Assembly (NCBI GenBank): GCA_945876925.1
Contig: CAMCQD010000015.1
Span: 1 to 11,703, forward strand
Reading direction: 5' to 3'
DNA length: 11,703 nucleotides
DNA from: an uncultured Dermatophilus sp.
Lineage (GTDB): Bacteria > Actinomycetota > Actinomycetes > Actinomycetales > Dermatophilaceae
A model generated the notes under the pieces. That model did not search any database, was not told the DNA's origin, and worked only from the letters and a program-made list of their open reading frames with translations. Position numbers and translations under genes: made by a program. Shown piece by piece: positions 1 to 11,158 of this stretch (positions are counted from its first letter, which is position 1; every line of letters starts with the position of its first letter).

Positions 1-463
1 CGGCCCGCAGCATCCGCGGGATGTAGTCGCCGGGTGCCTGCGAGGAGTCCCACGGGTGCTCCCGGCCGGCCTCGTGCCGGGCGGTGAGCCGGTCCACCAT
101 GTCCCGCAGCCACGCCGGGTCCTCGCGGGCGATCACCGGGCCGTAAGCGTGCACCGTGACGTAATCCCAGGTCGGCACCGTCTTACCGGACTCGGCCTTG
201 CTCGGCAGCACCCCCGGCGACACGTAATGGTCCGGGCCGTGCACGATGACCAGCGCCTCCCCGCGCGCCCGCCAGGCGGTGTTCGTGCGGACCACGTGGG
301 TGTACAGCGTCCCCAGCTCACCGGCGCCCGGGTCGAAGACGAACGGCAGGAACGTCGCGGCCGGCACCCCGTCCTCCACGACGACCAGGTCGCCGGTGTC
401 AGCCCCGGCCAGGAGCTTGAGAGCATCGGCGTCGCTCATCGAGAAATGGGCCGGAACGTACAT
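1..463 (-). CDS. PaiB/FMN-binding (flavin-binding split-barrel) family protein, C-terminus outside window
   Basis: The minus strand encodes 154 residues from ATG at 463 and runs off the left edge. The start MYVPAHFSM matches the MYxPxHF opening of the PaiB / FMN-binding negative transcriptional regulator family. Further family features are LGTLYTHVVRTN (about residues 50-61), W64 and VPTWDYVTVHAYG (about 96-108), the last resembling the conserved VPTWNYxxVHxxG block. Members are usually a little over 200 residues, so about a quarter is missing here. The family has a split-barrel fold related to pyridoxamine-phosphate oxidases and is named after Bacillus PaiB, a repressor of sporulation and protease genes. 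A DNA-binding role in this organism is not shown; a flavin-dependent enzyme is equally possible. It diverges from the carboxylase gene across 155 bases. No strong Shine-Dalgarno is visible. A TAnnnT box (TAGGGT, 475-470) lies so close to the start that a leaderless mRNA is conceivable. Family assignment is firm, function is not. Confidence 0.88.
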   Translation of the reverse strand, partial: MYVPAHFSMSDADALKLLAGADTGDLVVVEDGVPAATFLPFVFDPGAGELGTLYTHVVRTNTAWRARGEALVIVHGPDHYVSPGVLPSKAESGKTVPTWDYVTVHAYGPVIAREDPAWLRDMVDRLTARHEAGREHPWDSSQAPGDYIPRMLRA

Positions 464-476
464 GGCCCTACCCTAC

Positions 477-495
477 GCGGCGCATCCCGCGCCGC
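477..495. promoter_or_regulatory. Short GC-rich inverted repeat in the divergent promoter region
   Basis: GCGGCGC (477-483) and GCGCCGC (489-495) form a perfect 7-bp dyad around a 5-base spacer. It lies 13 bases upstream of the paiB-like start, between two divergent genes. It could be an operator or merely a small hairpin. GC-rich dyads of this size also arise by chance in such DNA, so support is weak. The rest of 464-618 shows no convincing -35/-10 pair in either direction. Confidence 0.2.
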
Positions 496-618
496 AGCCG
501 GGGACGGCTACCCGGAAGTCACCGCGCACCTTCGCGCAGCAGCAGCCTTCGCGCCCCCGGGCCGTGCCCGAAAGTGGCAAGCTGCCCCCTGATGCCCTCA
601 CGCCCTCAGGAGGCCCAC

Positions 619-6114
<5,496 letters not shown>

Positions 6115-6536
6115 CCGCACCTTCGCCGGGGTCACCGGGGGCAATCCCCCCCGGTGACCCCCGGCGACCCAGCCGCCCCAGCCACTCTCCCCCCGGGAGC
6201 CGGACACGCGTCCACGGCGGTTGACGCGGGCCCAGCGCCCGGGTTGCCGGAGACGGCCAGATGTGATCGTGTTTCACGCGCACGTTCTATCCGCATGATT
6301 ACCAGCCTGTTTCGTCGTCATCTTCCTGGGACATGCTTACTTCCGCAGGATGGTTAGCACCGAGGAAAAGATCACGCGATGAGCGGCGTTATCTCACGCA
6401 CCAGTAATGAGAGCCCCGCCACCAGAGCACGGCACGCTCGGATGCATACAACATCCGCACCACAGGCACAGCCTCAGCCAATCCTCCTCCCGCATTCTGG
6501 GGAAGCCGTCATACGCCCAGCCAAAGGGGGATCGAT
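6115..6536. other. Gene-free stretch between carboxylase and secreted hydrolase
   Basis: This stretch of 422 bases has no credible coding frame on either strand. It starts with the 14-bp hairpin terminator of the carboxylase gene, and from about 6260 it becomes visibly richer in A and T. Two weak dyads are present: GTGA-N7-TCAC at 6263-6277, and CGGATG / CATCCG (6439-6444 and 6452-6457) around 7 bases. The second is the better operator candidate, lying 80 bases upstream of the next start. The promoter of the hydrolase gene must lie here unless it depends on read-through, but I cannot find a convincing -35/-10 pair. Confidence 0.6.
6128..6161 (+). terminator. Rho-independent-type hairpin after the carboxylase gene
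   Basis: A perfect 14-bp stem pairs 6128-6141 (GGGGTCACCGGGGG) with 6148-6161, with a 6-base loop, beginning 13 bases after the TAA stop. There is no U-tract, which is usual for hairpin terminators in high-GC actinobacteria. The position directly after a long gene and before a compositionally different region supports termination. Confidence 0.75.
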
Positions 6537-7277
6537 ATGCGTATCGCGACGTATCTGAGCGCAACCTGCGCCTGCCTGGTTCTTTTCAGCGGAATCAGCG
6601 CATCTGCCCAAGAAGGAGATCCAAGGATCAACGAACTCCTGACCTGTAGCACAGGGGCAACCCGCTCGGAACTGGAGACCGCGATCAAGGAAGTCGCCGC
6701 CAGTTCCGGGCAAAGCCAGGATGCCATCATCGACGAGCAGCTCAAGGAATGCCGCGACGAGATTGCGGCATCCAGGGAAGCCATCGAGAACATCGAGAAA
6801 ACGACACTCACCCCGAGGTCGTCATCACGGAAGGAAAATCGCGATCCAGTCGTCGGACAGGCGCGGCACGCCGGGGACATCTGGTGGGCGCCAGCGACGA
6901 CCGCAGGAGTCCAGCACGGCCACACCGGGATCTACCGGACGACAACCACAACCGTGGAGGCACTTGGGGGAGGAGTCACCGCTAATATCGCAACACGGAA
7001 CCGGACCGCACGCGGCACTCAGAAAAAGTACGTGCTGACTAGCCAGAAAATCCGCAATGCGGCTGGAGAGTGGGCCTACAACAAGCGCAGGCAGAAGTAC
7101 CGCTTCCTGTTCGTGGCCAACAAGACGAGCCGCGCTCCGTACAACTGCTCTCAGCTGGTATGGGCGGCCTACATCGAGTCAGGCGGACCGGACCTGGACT
7201 CTGACGGCGGCCACACGGTCATGCCGATGGACATCCGGAACAGCCCGCACACCCGCTGGTACCAGACGATCAACTAG
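6537..7277 (+). CDS. Secreted YiiX/YycO-like permuted papain-fold (NlpC/P60 superfamily) hydrolase
   Basis: This 246-residue exported protein has a typical Sec signal peptide: Arg2, a hydrophobic run to about residue 20 and an ASA|Q site after residue 24. The ATG is fixed by AGGGGG (6525-6530) 6 bases upstream. Residues 25-95 look helical and hold two cysteines (37 and 72) that could form a disulfide in the exported protein. The C-terminal domain (about 108-246) shows the marks of permuted NlpC/P60 enzymes (YiiX/YycO type): GDIWW (113-117), HGHTGIY with the presumed catalytic His129, VEALGGG (140-146, Glu141 a possible third residue), YNCSQLVWAAY with the presumed nucleophile Cys204, and a DLDSDGGHTVMPMDI stretch (219-233) common near the end of such domains. 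In this fold the His precedes the Cys, as here. Family members cleave amide or ester bonds in cell-wall peptides or lipids; the substrate here is unknown. Its codons end in A or T more often than those of the carboxylase, suggesting a different history. A large nested hairpin follows. Confidence 0.85.
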   Translation: MRIATYLSATCACLVLFSGISASAQEGDPRINELLTCSTGATRSELETAIKEVAASSGQSQDAIIDEQLKECRDEIAASREAIENIEKTTLTPRSSSRKENRDPVVGQARHAGDIWWAPATTAGVQHGHTGIYRTTTTTVEALGGGVTANIATRNRTARGTQKKYVLTSQKIRNAAGEWAYNKRRQKYRFLFVANKTSRAPYNCSQLVWAAYIESGGPDLDSDGGHTVMPMDIRNSPHTRWYQTIN

Positions 7278-7287
7278 CCTAACGGGA

Positions 7288-7382
7288 CATCTGGTCAGGT
7301 GAGGAGTATCATCTGCATGAGGCGCCCTTCGCATGGGGCGCCTCATGCAGATGAAATCATTCAAGGGGGGCCTGACCGGATG
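7288..7382 (+). repeat. Nested inverted repeat: outer stem enclosing a 19-bp hairpin
   Basis: Bases 7288-7299 (CATCTGGTCAGG) pair with 7371-7382 (CCTGACCGGATG), 12 bp with one G-U wobble in the RNA. They enclose the separate 19-bp hairpin at 7309-7354. The whole structure spans 95 bases and fills nearly all of the spacer between the hydrolase stop and the lipoprotein Shine-Dalgarno (7387-7393), stopping 4 bases before the latter. Such a double palindrome could be a structured leader, an attenuator, or a dispersed palindromic repeat or miniature element. Copy number in the genome would tell these apart. Confidence 0.6.
7309..7354 (+). terminator. Strong 19-bp hairpin, terminator or attenuator
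   Basis: Bases 7309-7327 pair perfectly with 7336-7354 (arm TCATCTGCATGAGGCGCCC) around an 8-base loop. The hairpin lies 31 bases after the hydrolase stop. No U-tract follows, only AATCATT. Only 43 bases separate it from the next start, too few for an obvious independent promoter. It may therefore terminate only partially and set the level of the downstream lipoprotein. Confidence 0.7.
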
Positions 7383-7397
7383 GTCTGAGGAGGCCTC

Positions 7398-8972
7398 ATG
7401 GAAAAGAGCACCGCAGCGGTCCAGGCAGCTGCGGCCAGCTGCCTGGCATTACTGGCCGCATGTTCCCTGCCAGCTGGCGGCGGCTCAGATAGCCCCCCGG
7501 CCCCGCTCGAGCAGGCCGTGTACGCCGTCTACTCAAGCACCCGCGCAGCCCGGCACGTCCTCGAACAAGAGCACGGGCACCTCACGGTCGTCTGGCCTGA
7601 TGGTGCCACCAGGCGTTTCAACACCGCCGGCATCGAGCATCCGGATATCGCGCTGGGCCCGGGCCGGATCTACTTTCAGGACAGGAAAGCAGACTACATC
7701 TACGACGGCAAGCTTACCCGGCTTCACCGGCAGGGCATCCCCGAGAAACAGGTCCTAGCCGGCACTTTTACCGGGCCGCCCGGCTATGAGTACGTCGCGT
7801 TCTTCAATGGCCCCGGCGAGGAAGACTCCTACGCTTTCACGGTCTCCGCGCTCCGAACGGGCGAGAGCGAGCCGCAGCAGACCGTCCTTAAAACCACGCT
7901 CGCATCGCTGGCCCGGTGCGAGTCCGGAATCTACGCGACTTCCTACGACCTGGGCTTTAATCCTCCGGGAGAGACGCAAGAGCAGGTCCGCATCGATTTC
8001 AACCCGCAAGCGACGCTTGTCAAGCTTGGGGCGCACAAGGGCACCCTTGACGAACCCCTGCTGGCCGTCCCGGTTCCCTGCCATAAAGAGACGATCCAGT
8101 TCCCGATATCCACCGGAACAGACACGATCACCCCGGAGCAACGCGCGCGGGGGATCACCACGCCAGGGAGTCGCCTGCGATCATGGGACGCGCGCACCGG
8201 AAAGATCACGGACGTGCCCATCACCGGCTTCGACGATGAGAAGTACGGTCAGGGCGCCCTGTACTACGACATGTATGCTGGTGACGGTCACTTTGACATT
8301 CTCATGCTCGATGGCCGGTACTGGCGGATCGATTCCCGGACGGGGCGCGCCCGGGTGCTCTTCACCATCCCCTTCCACCACCCCACCTCGGCCGCTAAGG
8401 CATTCCGCCTCGACGGCGACACGGTGACCGTCGTGGACGGGTCCGGCGACGACGGCGTTGAGCCCGTCATTTCCACCTATGCGGTGCCCAGCGGGAAGCA
8501 GCTCTACAGCCAGCCTTTCCCCTCGCTAACCGGTGACCAGAACAATAGCGAGGTCGAACTCGCCGTCACGGCCCTGCCCGGCCTCGCCCGCGTCCTCCCG
8601 GGAGCGGCCACCGCTCAGCCGTCAGCTAGCGGGCGGGTGGGCGGCTCGGCGCGCACGGCCACCAGGCGGCCGGCCCGGCCGGCGTCCTCCCGGGAGCGGC
8701 TAGGCGAGCACGGCCTCCAGGCGGACGGCCGGGCCGGATTCGTCCAGCACGGCGATGAGCTTCCCGTCCGGCCCGACCGCCGCCACCGGCCCGGGCCGGC
8801 CGGGCTGCTCGCTGGGAATGCGGACCCCGCTGGCCGCCAGCGCCGCCGAACCGGCGTCCAGTTGCCGCACCGGCATCACCGCCCTGGCCGCCTGAGCCAT
8901 CGGCACCAGCGGCAGCCCGCTGGTGCCCTCGGTGACCCCGGGTATTCCCCGCTCGCGCGGCGTCCCGCGTGA
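7398..8972 (+). CDS. Putative exported lipoprotein, probably beta-rich; 3' end anomalous
   Basis: The ATG at 7398 follows GAGGAGG (7387-7393) at 4 bases. The N-terminus is a lipoprotein signal with lipobox LAAC and acylated Cys22, so the protein should be anchored on the outer face of the membrane. Residues 23-36 are a Gly/Ser/Pro linker. Residues 37 to about 395 contain repeated short strand-turn units such as VVWPDGATRRFN, IYFQDRKADYIYDGKL and LMLDGRYWRIDSRTG, consistent with a beta-propeller-like fold. I recognise no family or active site. The frame stays open to TGA at 8972 (524 residues), but beyond about residue 400 the sequence turns into Arg/Gly/Pro/His-rich, low-complexity protein. 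Residues 435-524 are simply the antisense of the truB 3' end, a 273-base convergent overlap. I therefore believe that only about 400 residues are genuine, and that the natural stop was lost by a frameshift, deletion or recombination near 8590-8700, where a 19-base direct repeat occurs. The gene is either a recent pseudogene or carries a sequencing error. Confidence 0.6.
   Translation: MEKSTAAVQAAAASCLALLAACSLPAGGGSDSPPAPLEQAVYAVYSSTRAARHVLEQEHGHLTVVWPDGATRRFNTAGIEHPDIALGPGRIYFQDRKADYIYDGKLTRLHRQGIPEKQVLAGTFTGPPGYEYVAFFNGPGEEDSYAFTVSALRTGESEPQQTVLKTTLASLARCESGIYATSYDLGFNPPGETQEQVRIDFNPQATLVKLGAHKGTLDEPLLAVPVPCHKETIQFPISTGTDTITPEQRARGITTPGSRLRSWDARTGKITDVPITGFDDEKYGQGALYYDMYAGDGHFDILMLDGRYWRIDSRTGRARVLFTIPFHHPTSAAKAFRLDGDTVTVVDGSGDDGVEPVISTYAVPSGKQLYSQPFPSLTGDQNNSEVELAVTALPGLARVLPGAATAQPSASGRVGGSARTATRRPARPASSRERLGEHGLQADGRAGFVQHGDELPVRPDRRHRPGPAGLLAGNADPAGRQRRRTGVQLPHRHHRPGRLSHRHQRQPAGALGDPGYSPLARRPA
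8590..8700. repeat. 19-base direct repeat pair with internal palindrome
   Basis: The same 19 bases, GCGTCCTCCCGGGAGCGGC, occur at 8590-8608 and 8682-8700, 92 bases apart. Each copy contains the 10-base palindrome CTCCCGGGAG. The right copy ends on the first base of the truB stop triplet (8700-8702). Between the copies lies another near-palindrome, GCCGGCCCGGCCGGC (8669-8683). The segment spans the transition from plausible lipoprotein sequence to truB antisense. It may have been made by a tandem duplication or recombination, or the palindromic copies may act as hairpins ending transcription of truB or the lipoprotein gene. Confidence 0.7.
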
Positions 8973-9668
8973 GCGAGCGGCCTCCAGCTGCTCCATCGTG
9001 CTGGCGGCGGCCACGCCGAAATCGCCGATGCGGGTGCGGCGCAGCGCAATGAGGTGCCCGCCGACGCCCAGCGCGCGGCCGAGATCGCGGGCCAGCGCGC
9101 GCACATACGTGCCCGAGCTGACGTCGGCCTCGACGTCCAGATCCAGCACCCCGTCCCCCGCGCGGCGGGCCCGCACGTCGAACCGCGCGACGTGCACCGG
9201 GCGGGCCGCCAGCTCGACGTCCTCTCCGGCGCGCGCCCGGGCGTAGGCCCGCTTACCGCCGACCCTGATGGCGCTCACCGCGCTGGGCACCTGCTCGATG
9301 TCCCCGCGCAGCCCGGCGATCGCGGCATCCACCCGGGCCGGGTCGGCGGCCAGGCGGCCGACCTCGGCCGGGTCGGCGGCCGAGACGATCTCGCCCTCGG
9401 CGTCGTCGGTGAAGGTCTGCGCGCCGAGCCTGATCGTCGCCTGGTAGGTCTTGTCGCACCCGACGAAGAAGGTGAGCAGCCGGGTCGCCTTGTTGACGCC
9501 GACGAGCAGCAGCCCGGTCGCCATCGGGTCCAGGGTGCCGGCGTGGCCCGCCTTGCGGGTGCCCGCCAGCCGGCGGCACGCGCCGACCACCTGGTGGCTG
9601 GACCAGCCGGCCGGCTTGTCGACGAGGAGGAGCCCGTCACCGACGGTCGCGTCGATGGCCCGCGCCAT
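8700..9668 (-). CDS. truB: tRNA pseudouridine(55) synthase TruB
   Basis: This 322-residue enzyme converts U55 in the T-loop of tRNAs to pseudouridine. LLLVDKPAGWSSHQVV (13-28) and GHAGTLDPMATGLLL (41-55), with catalytic Asp47, are the TruB signatures. KTYQATIRLGAQTFTDDAEG (73-92) holds the conserved Tyr-containing motif, and GTYVRALARDLG is the third family block. The C-terminus, from about residue 245, resembles the actinobacterial TruB C-terminal domain. Frame 9803-8700 is longer, but the ATG at 9668 is preferred: homologous sequence begins there, and the upstream 45 codons overlap rbfA and have no family character. It starts 7 bases after the rbfA stop without a clear Shine-Dalgarno, suggesting translational coupling. 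The downstream ribF often seen in this neighbourhood is missing; an exported lipoprotein gene converges instead and overlaps the last 273 bases antisense. Confidence 0.95.
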   Translation of the reverse strand: MARAIDATVGDGLLLVDKPAGWSSHQVVGACRRLAGTRKAGHAGTLDPMATGLLLVGVNKATRLLTFFVGCDKTYQATIRLGAQTFTDDAEGEIVSAADPAEVGRLAADPARVDAAIAGLRGDIEQVPSAVSAIRVGGKRAYARARAGEDVELAARPVHVARFDVRARRAGDGVLDLDVEADVSSGTYVRALARDLGRALGVGGHLIALRRTRIGDFGVAAASTMEQLEAARSRGTPRERGIPGVTEGTSGLPLVPMAQAARAVMPVRQLDAGSAALAASGVRIPSEQPGRPGPVAAVGPDGKLIAVLDESGPAVRLEAVLA

Positions 9669-9675
9669 GACGGGC

Positions 9676-10185
9676 TCAGGTGGCCGCAGCGGAGCCGCCG
9701 GTGTCCCCGCCGCCAGCGTCTCCGGAGCCCCCGCCACCGGTGTCCCCGTCTGCGGGCTCCTCGCCGGCGTCGTCGTGGCGGTACGGGTCGGCCTCACCGG
9801 CATACTCCGCCCCGGCGGAGGCCTGGGCTAGCTCAGCGTCACGGGCCCGGGTCTCGGCGAGCAGCCGCTCCATGTGCGCCGCGCCCTCGGGCAGCGCATC
9901 CGGCACGAACTCGATCGAGGGGGTCAGCCGGATGCCGAGCCCCTTGCCGATGAATGAGCGGATGCGGCCGGTGTTAGCGGCCAGCGCGGCGGCGTTGCCG
10001 GCCCGCTCATCGTCGTCGCCGAACACCGTGTAGAAGATGGTGGCGTGCTGCAGATCGCCGGTCACCCGCACATCGGTGATGGTGACGAAGCCGAGGCGTT
10101 CGTCTTTCACGCGGTGCTCCAGCGCCTGCGCGGTCAGCACCTTGATCCGGTCGGCGACCTTCCGGGCCCGGGCGGGATCGGCCAT
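9676..10185 (-). CDS. rbfA: 30S ribosome-binding factor RbfA
   Basis: This 169-residue RbfA is a single KH-like-domain protein that binds the pre-30S subunit and helps 16S rRNA 5'-end maturation, particularly in the cold. The start is ATG at 10185, with GAGGGA (10196-10191) 5 bases upstream; the longer open frame to 10272 adds 29 residues of no family character. MADPARARKVADRIK, LGFVTITDVRVTGDLQHATIFYTV (about 31-54) and TGRIRSFIGKGLGIRLTPSIEF (about 72-93) match the family. Residues ~130-169 are a Gly/Asp/Glu-rich, probably disordered tail containing an in-frame 13-residue near repeat. At DNA level the 12-base sequence CCGGTGTCCCCG recurs at 9698-9709 and 9737-9748. Acidic or Gly-rich tails on RbfA are common in actinobacteria. 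It heads a two-gene unit with truB. The usual upstream infB is absent, so the pair should have its own promoter. Confidence 0.95.
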   Translation of the reverse strand: MADPARARKVADRIKVLTAQALEHRVKDERLGFVTITDVRVTGDLQHATIFYTVFGDDDERAGNAAALAANTGRIRSFIGKGLGIRLTPSIEFVPDALPEGAAHMERLLAETRARDAELAQASAGAEYAGEADPYRHDDAGEEPADGDTGGGGSGDAGGGDTGGSAAAT

Positions 10186-10498
10186 GATCGTCCCTCGTTC
10201 TCCTCGCTCGGCGGGTAGCGGCCTGGGCGCCCCCCGCGGAATCGTATGCGTCCGCTTTCGTCCTGTCCGCAACAGGACACACTATGTGCTGGCCATCGGG
10301 CAGGCGCAAGTGCAAGGCTTCATGGCCATCGGTTCACCCCGGTAACGGACATGGCAGCGGGCCGGCGGCACGAGACTCGTGCATTACCGGCCCGGGGCCA
10401 CTGGTTCCGGTGTCCCGTCAGACGATCACAGCGAACGGCCGTCCGGCGGGATTGACATTCACACATCTGCACGTCACCAGTAGGAGAAGGAGTTTACC
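10186..10498. other. Divergent intergenic region between rbfA and the secreted-protein gene
   Basis: These 313 bases hold no credible gene and must contain the promoters of two divergent units. Toward rbfA there is a fair promoter candidate with an overlapping dyad (listed separately). Toward the 196-residue gene, TTGACA occurs at 10452-10457, but no matching -10 box follows at normal spacing. The strong ribosome-binding site AAGGAG (10487-10492) lies 6 bases before the ATG. The 9-base sequence GGCCATCGG appears twice (10291-10299 and 10324-10332); its meaning is unknown. Confidence 0.55.
10241..10269 (-). promoter_or_regulatory. Candidate rbfA-truB promoter
   Basis: On the minus strand CGGACA (10269-10264) and TACGAT (10246-10241) are separated by exactly 17 bases and lie about 55 bases upstream of the rbfA start. 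TACGAT fits the TAnnnT -10 pattern of actinobacterial housekeeping promoters, and CGGACA shares four bases with TTGACA. A perfect 7-bp dyad, GTCCTGT/ACAGGAC (10260-10266 and 10272-10278), overlaps the -35 and could be an operator. Evidence is pattern only. Confidence 0.35.
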
Positions 10499-11089
10499 AT
10501 GCGTAAGACCCTCGTCACGGCGCTGACTGCGGTCCTGCTCGTACCGACGGCAGCCGCCTTCGCCGACGAGAAACCCGTGACCGAGAAGCCCGTCGAGAAC
10601 CTCCAGTCCGTCGAGGGGCTGTCGGACGAGCAGCGGGCCGCCGTCAGCTCGTTCACCAAAGGCGGCGAGGAGTCCGCACCGGCTGTCGTGACCGAGGAGC
10701 CAGCCGAAGGCGCGGCCGAGAGCGCCGACGGCAACCAGGCCGCCGCGAAAGCCCCGGCGAGGCCACTGGCAGTACGCCATGCCCGCGCCACCTACTACCG
10801 GGGCAGCGCCCTCATGTGGACCCGGGACAGCGTCGATTTCAGCTACAACGGGCGCCGCATCATCAAGAGCAACCCCTATCAGCAGGCCGGGGCCATCTTC
10901 CCCAACATTGCCCGCAACCTGGGCATCTCGAAGTACTACGGAACGTCAAAGCAGCAGCGTTTCCGCGCACGCAACCGGATCGGGGCCGGCGTGCCCTCCC
11001 CGTGGGGTCACGTCACGGTCTACACAGCCGACTTCGTGCACCGGCTCGAAATTCACGCTAACGGCCGGTGGCGCGCCTGGGCCGGCTGA
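10499..11089 (+). CDS. Secreted protein with acidic spacer and basic Trp/Tyr-containing C-terminal module; bacteriocin-like layout
   Basis: This 196-residue exported protein is preceded by AAGGAG 6 bases before the ATG. The Sec signal peptide is clear (RK at 2-3, hydrophobic to about 17, site AFA|D after residue 22). Residues 23-90 are rich in Glu, Ala and Pro and acidic. Residues 91-196 are the opposite: about 17 Arg/Lys against 4 acidic residues. They contain the coherent block LMWTRDSVDFSYNGRR (105-120), then AGAIFPNIARNLGI (130-143) and GAGVPSPWGHVTVY (162-175), ending in GRWRAWAG. There are no cysteines, so no disulfides or lanthionines. I do not recognise a named family or enzyme motif. 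An acidic pro-segment ahead of a basic module, a hairpin after the stop and an ABC ATPase 70 bases downstream together resemble bacteriocin-type loci with dedicated transport or immunity. That is inference: a cell-surface binding protein is an alternative. The right boundary of the acidic segment, near ARPLAVRHAR (87-96), might be a processing site. Confidence 0.75.
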   Translation: MRKTLVTALTAVLLVPTAAAFADEKPVTEKPVENLQSVEGLSDEQRAAVSSFTKGGEESAPAVVTEEPAEGAAESADGNQAAAKAPARPLAVRHARATYYRGSALMWTRDSVDFSYNGRRIIKSNPYQQAGAIFPNIARNLGISKYYGTSKQQRFRARNRIGAGVPSPWGHVTVYTADFVHRLEIHANGRWRAWAG

Positions 11090-11112
11090 CGACTAACCGC
11101 GCAACCTCACCC

Positions 11113-11142
11113 GGGTGCGGGACGCTCAGGCGTCCCGCACCC
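11113..11142 (+). terminator. 13-bp hairpin between secreted-protein gene and ABC ATPase gene
   Basis: Bases 11113-11125 (GGGTGCGGGACGC) pair perfectly with 11130-11142 around the loop TCAG. It starts 23 bases after the stop and ends only 6 bases before the AAGGAG (11149-11154) of the next gene, with no U-tract. The short spacer leaves no room for a promoter after it. It is more likely a partial terminator or mRNA-end stabiliser that keeps the first gene more abundant than the transporter. Confidence 0.65.
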
Positions 11143-11158
11143 ACCCGGAAGGAGTCTC

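Noticed and set aside
6263..6277. GTGA-N7-TCAC dyad resembling a CRP/GlxR site
   Set aside because: The known CRP/GlxR spacing is six bases between the half-sites, here it is seven, and no promoter is evident beside it.
9054..9953. 299-residue plus-strand open frame over truB and rbfA
   Set aside because: It is antisense of two well-identified genes, has Arg/His/Pro-rich composition and no ribosome-binding site.
10452..10457. TTGACA as a -35 box for the 196-residue secreted-protein gene
   Set aside because: No acceptable -10 box occurs 16-19 bases downstream, and a start site there would collide with the ribosome-binding site.
10499..11089. Assignment of the secreted protein to the lactococcin 972 family
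   Set aside because: The gene layout is reminiscent, but the C-terminal sequence does not match the lactococcin 972 pattern as I know it, so the family name is not applied.
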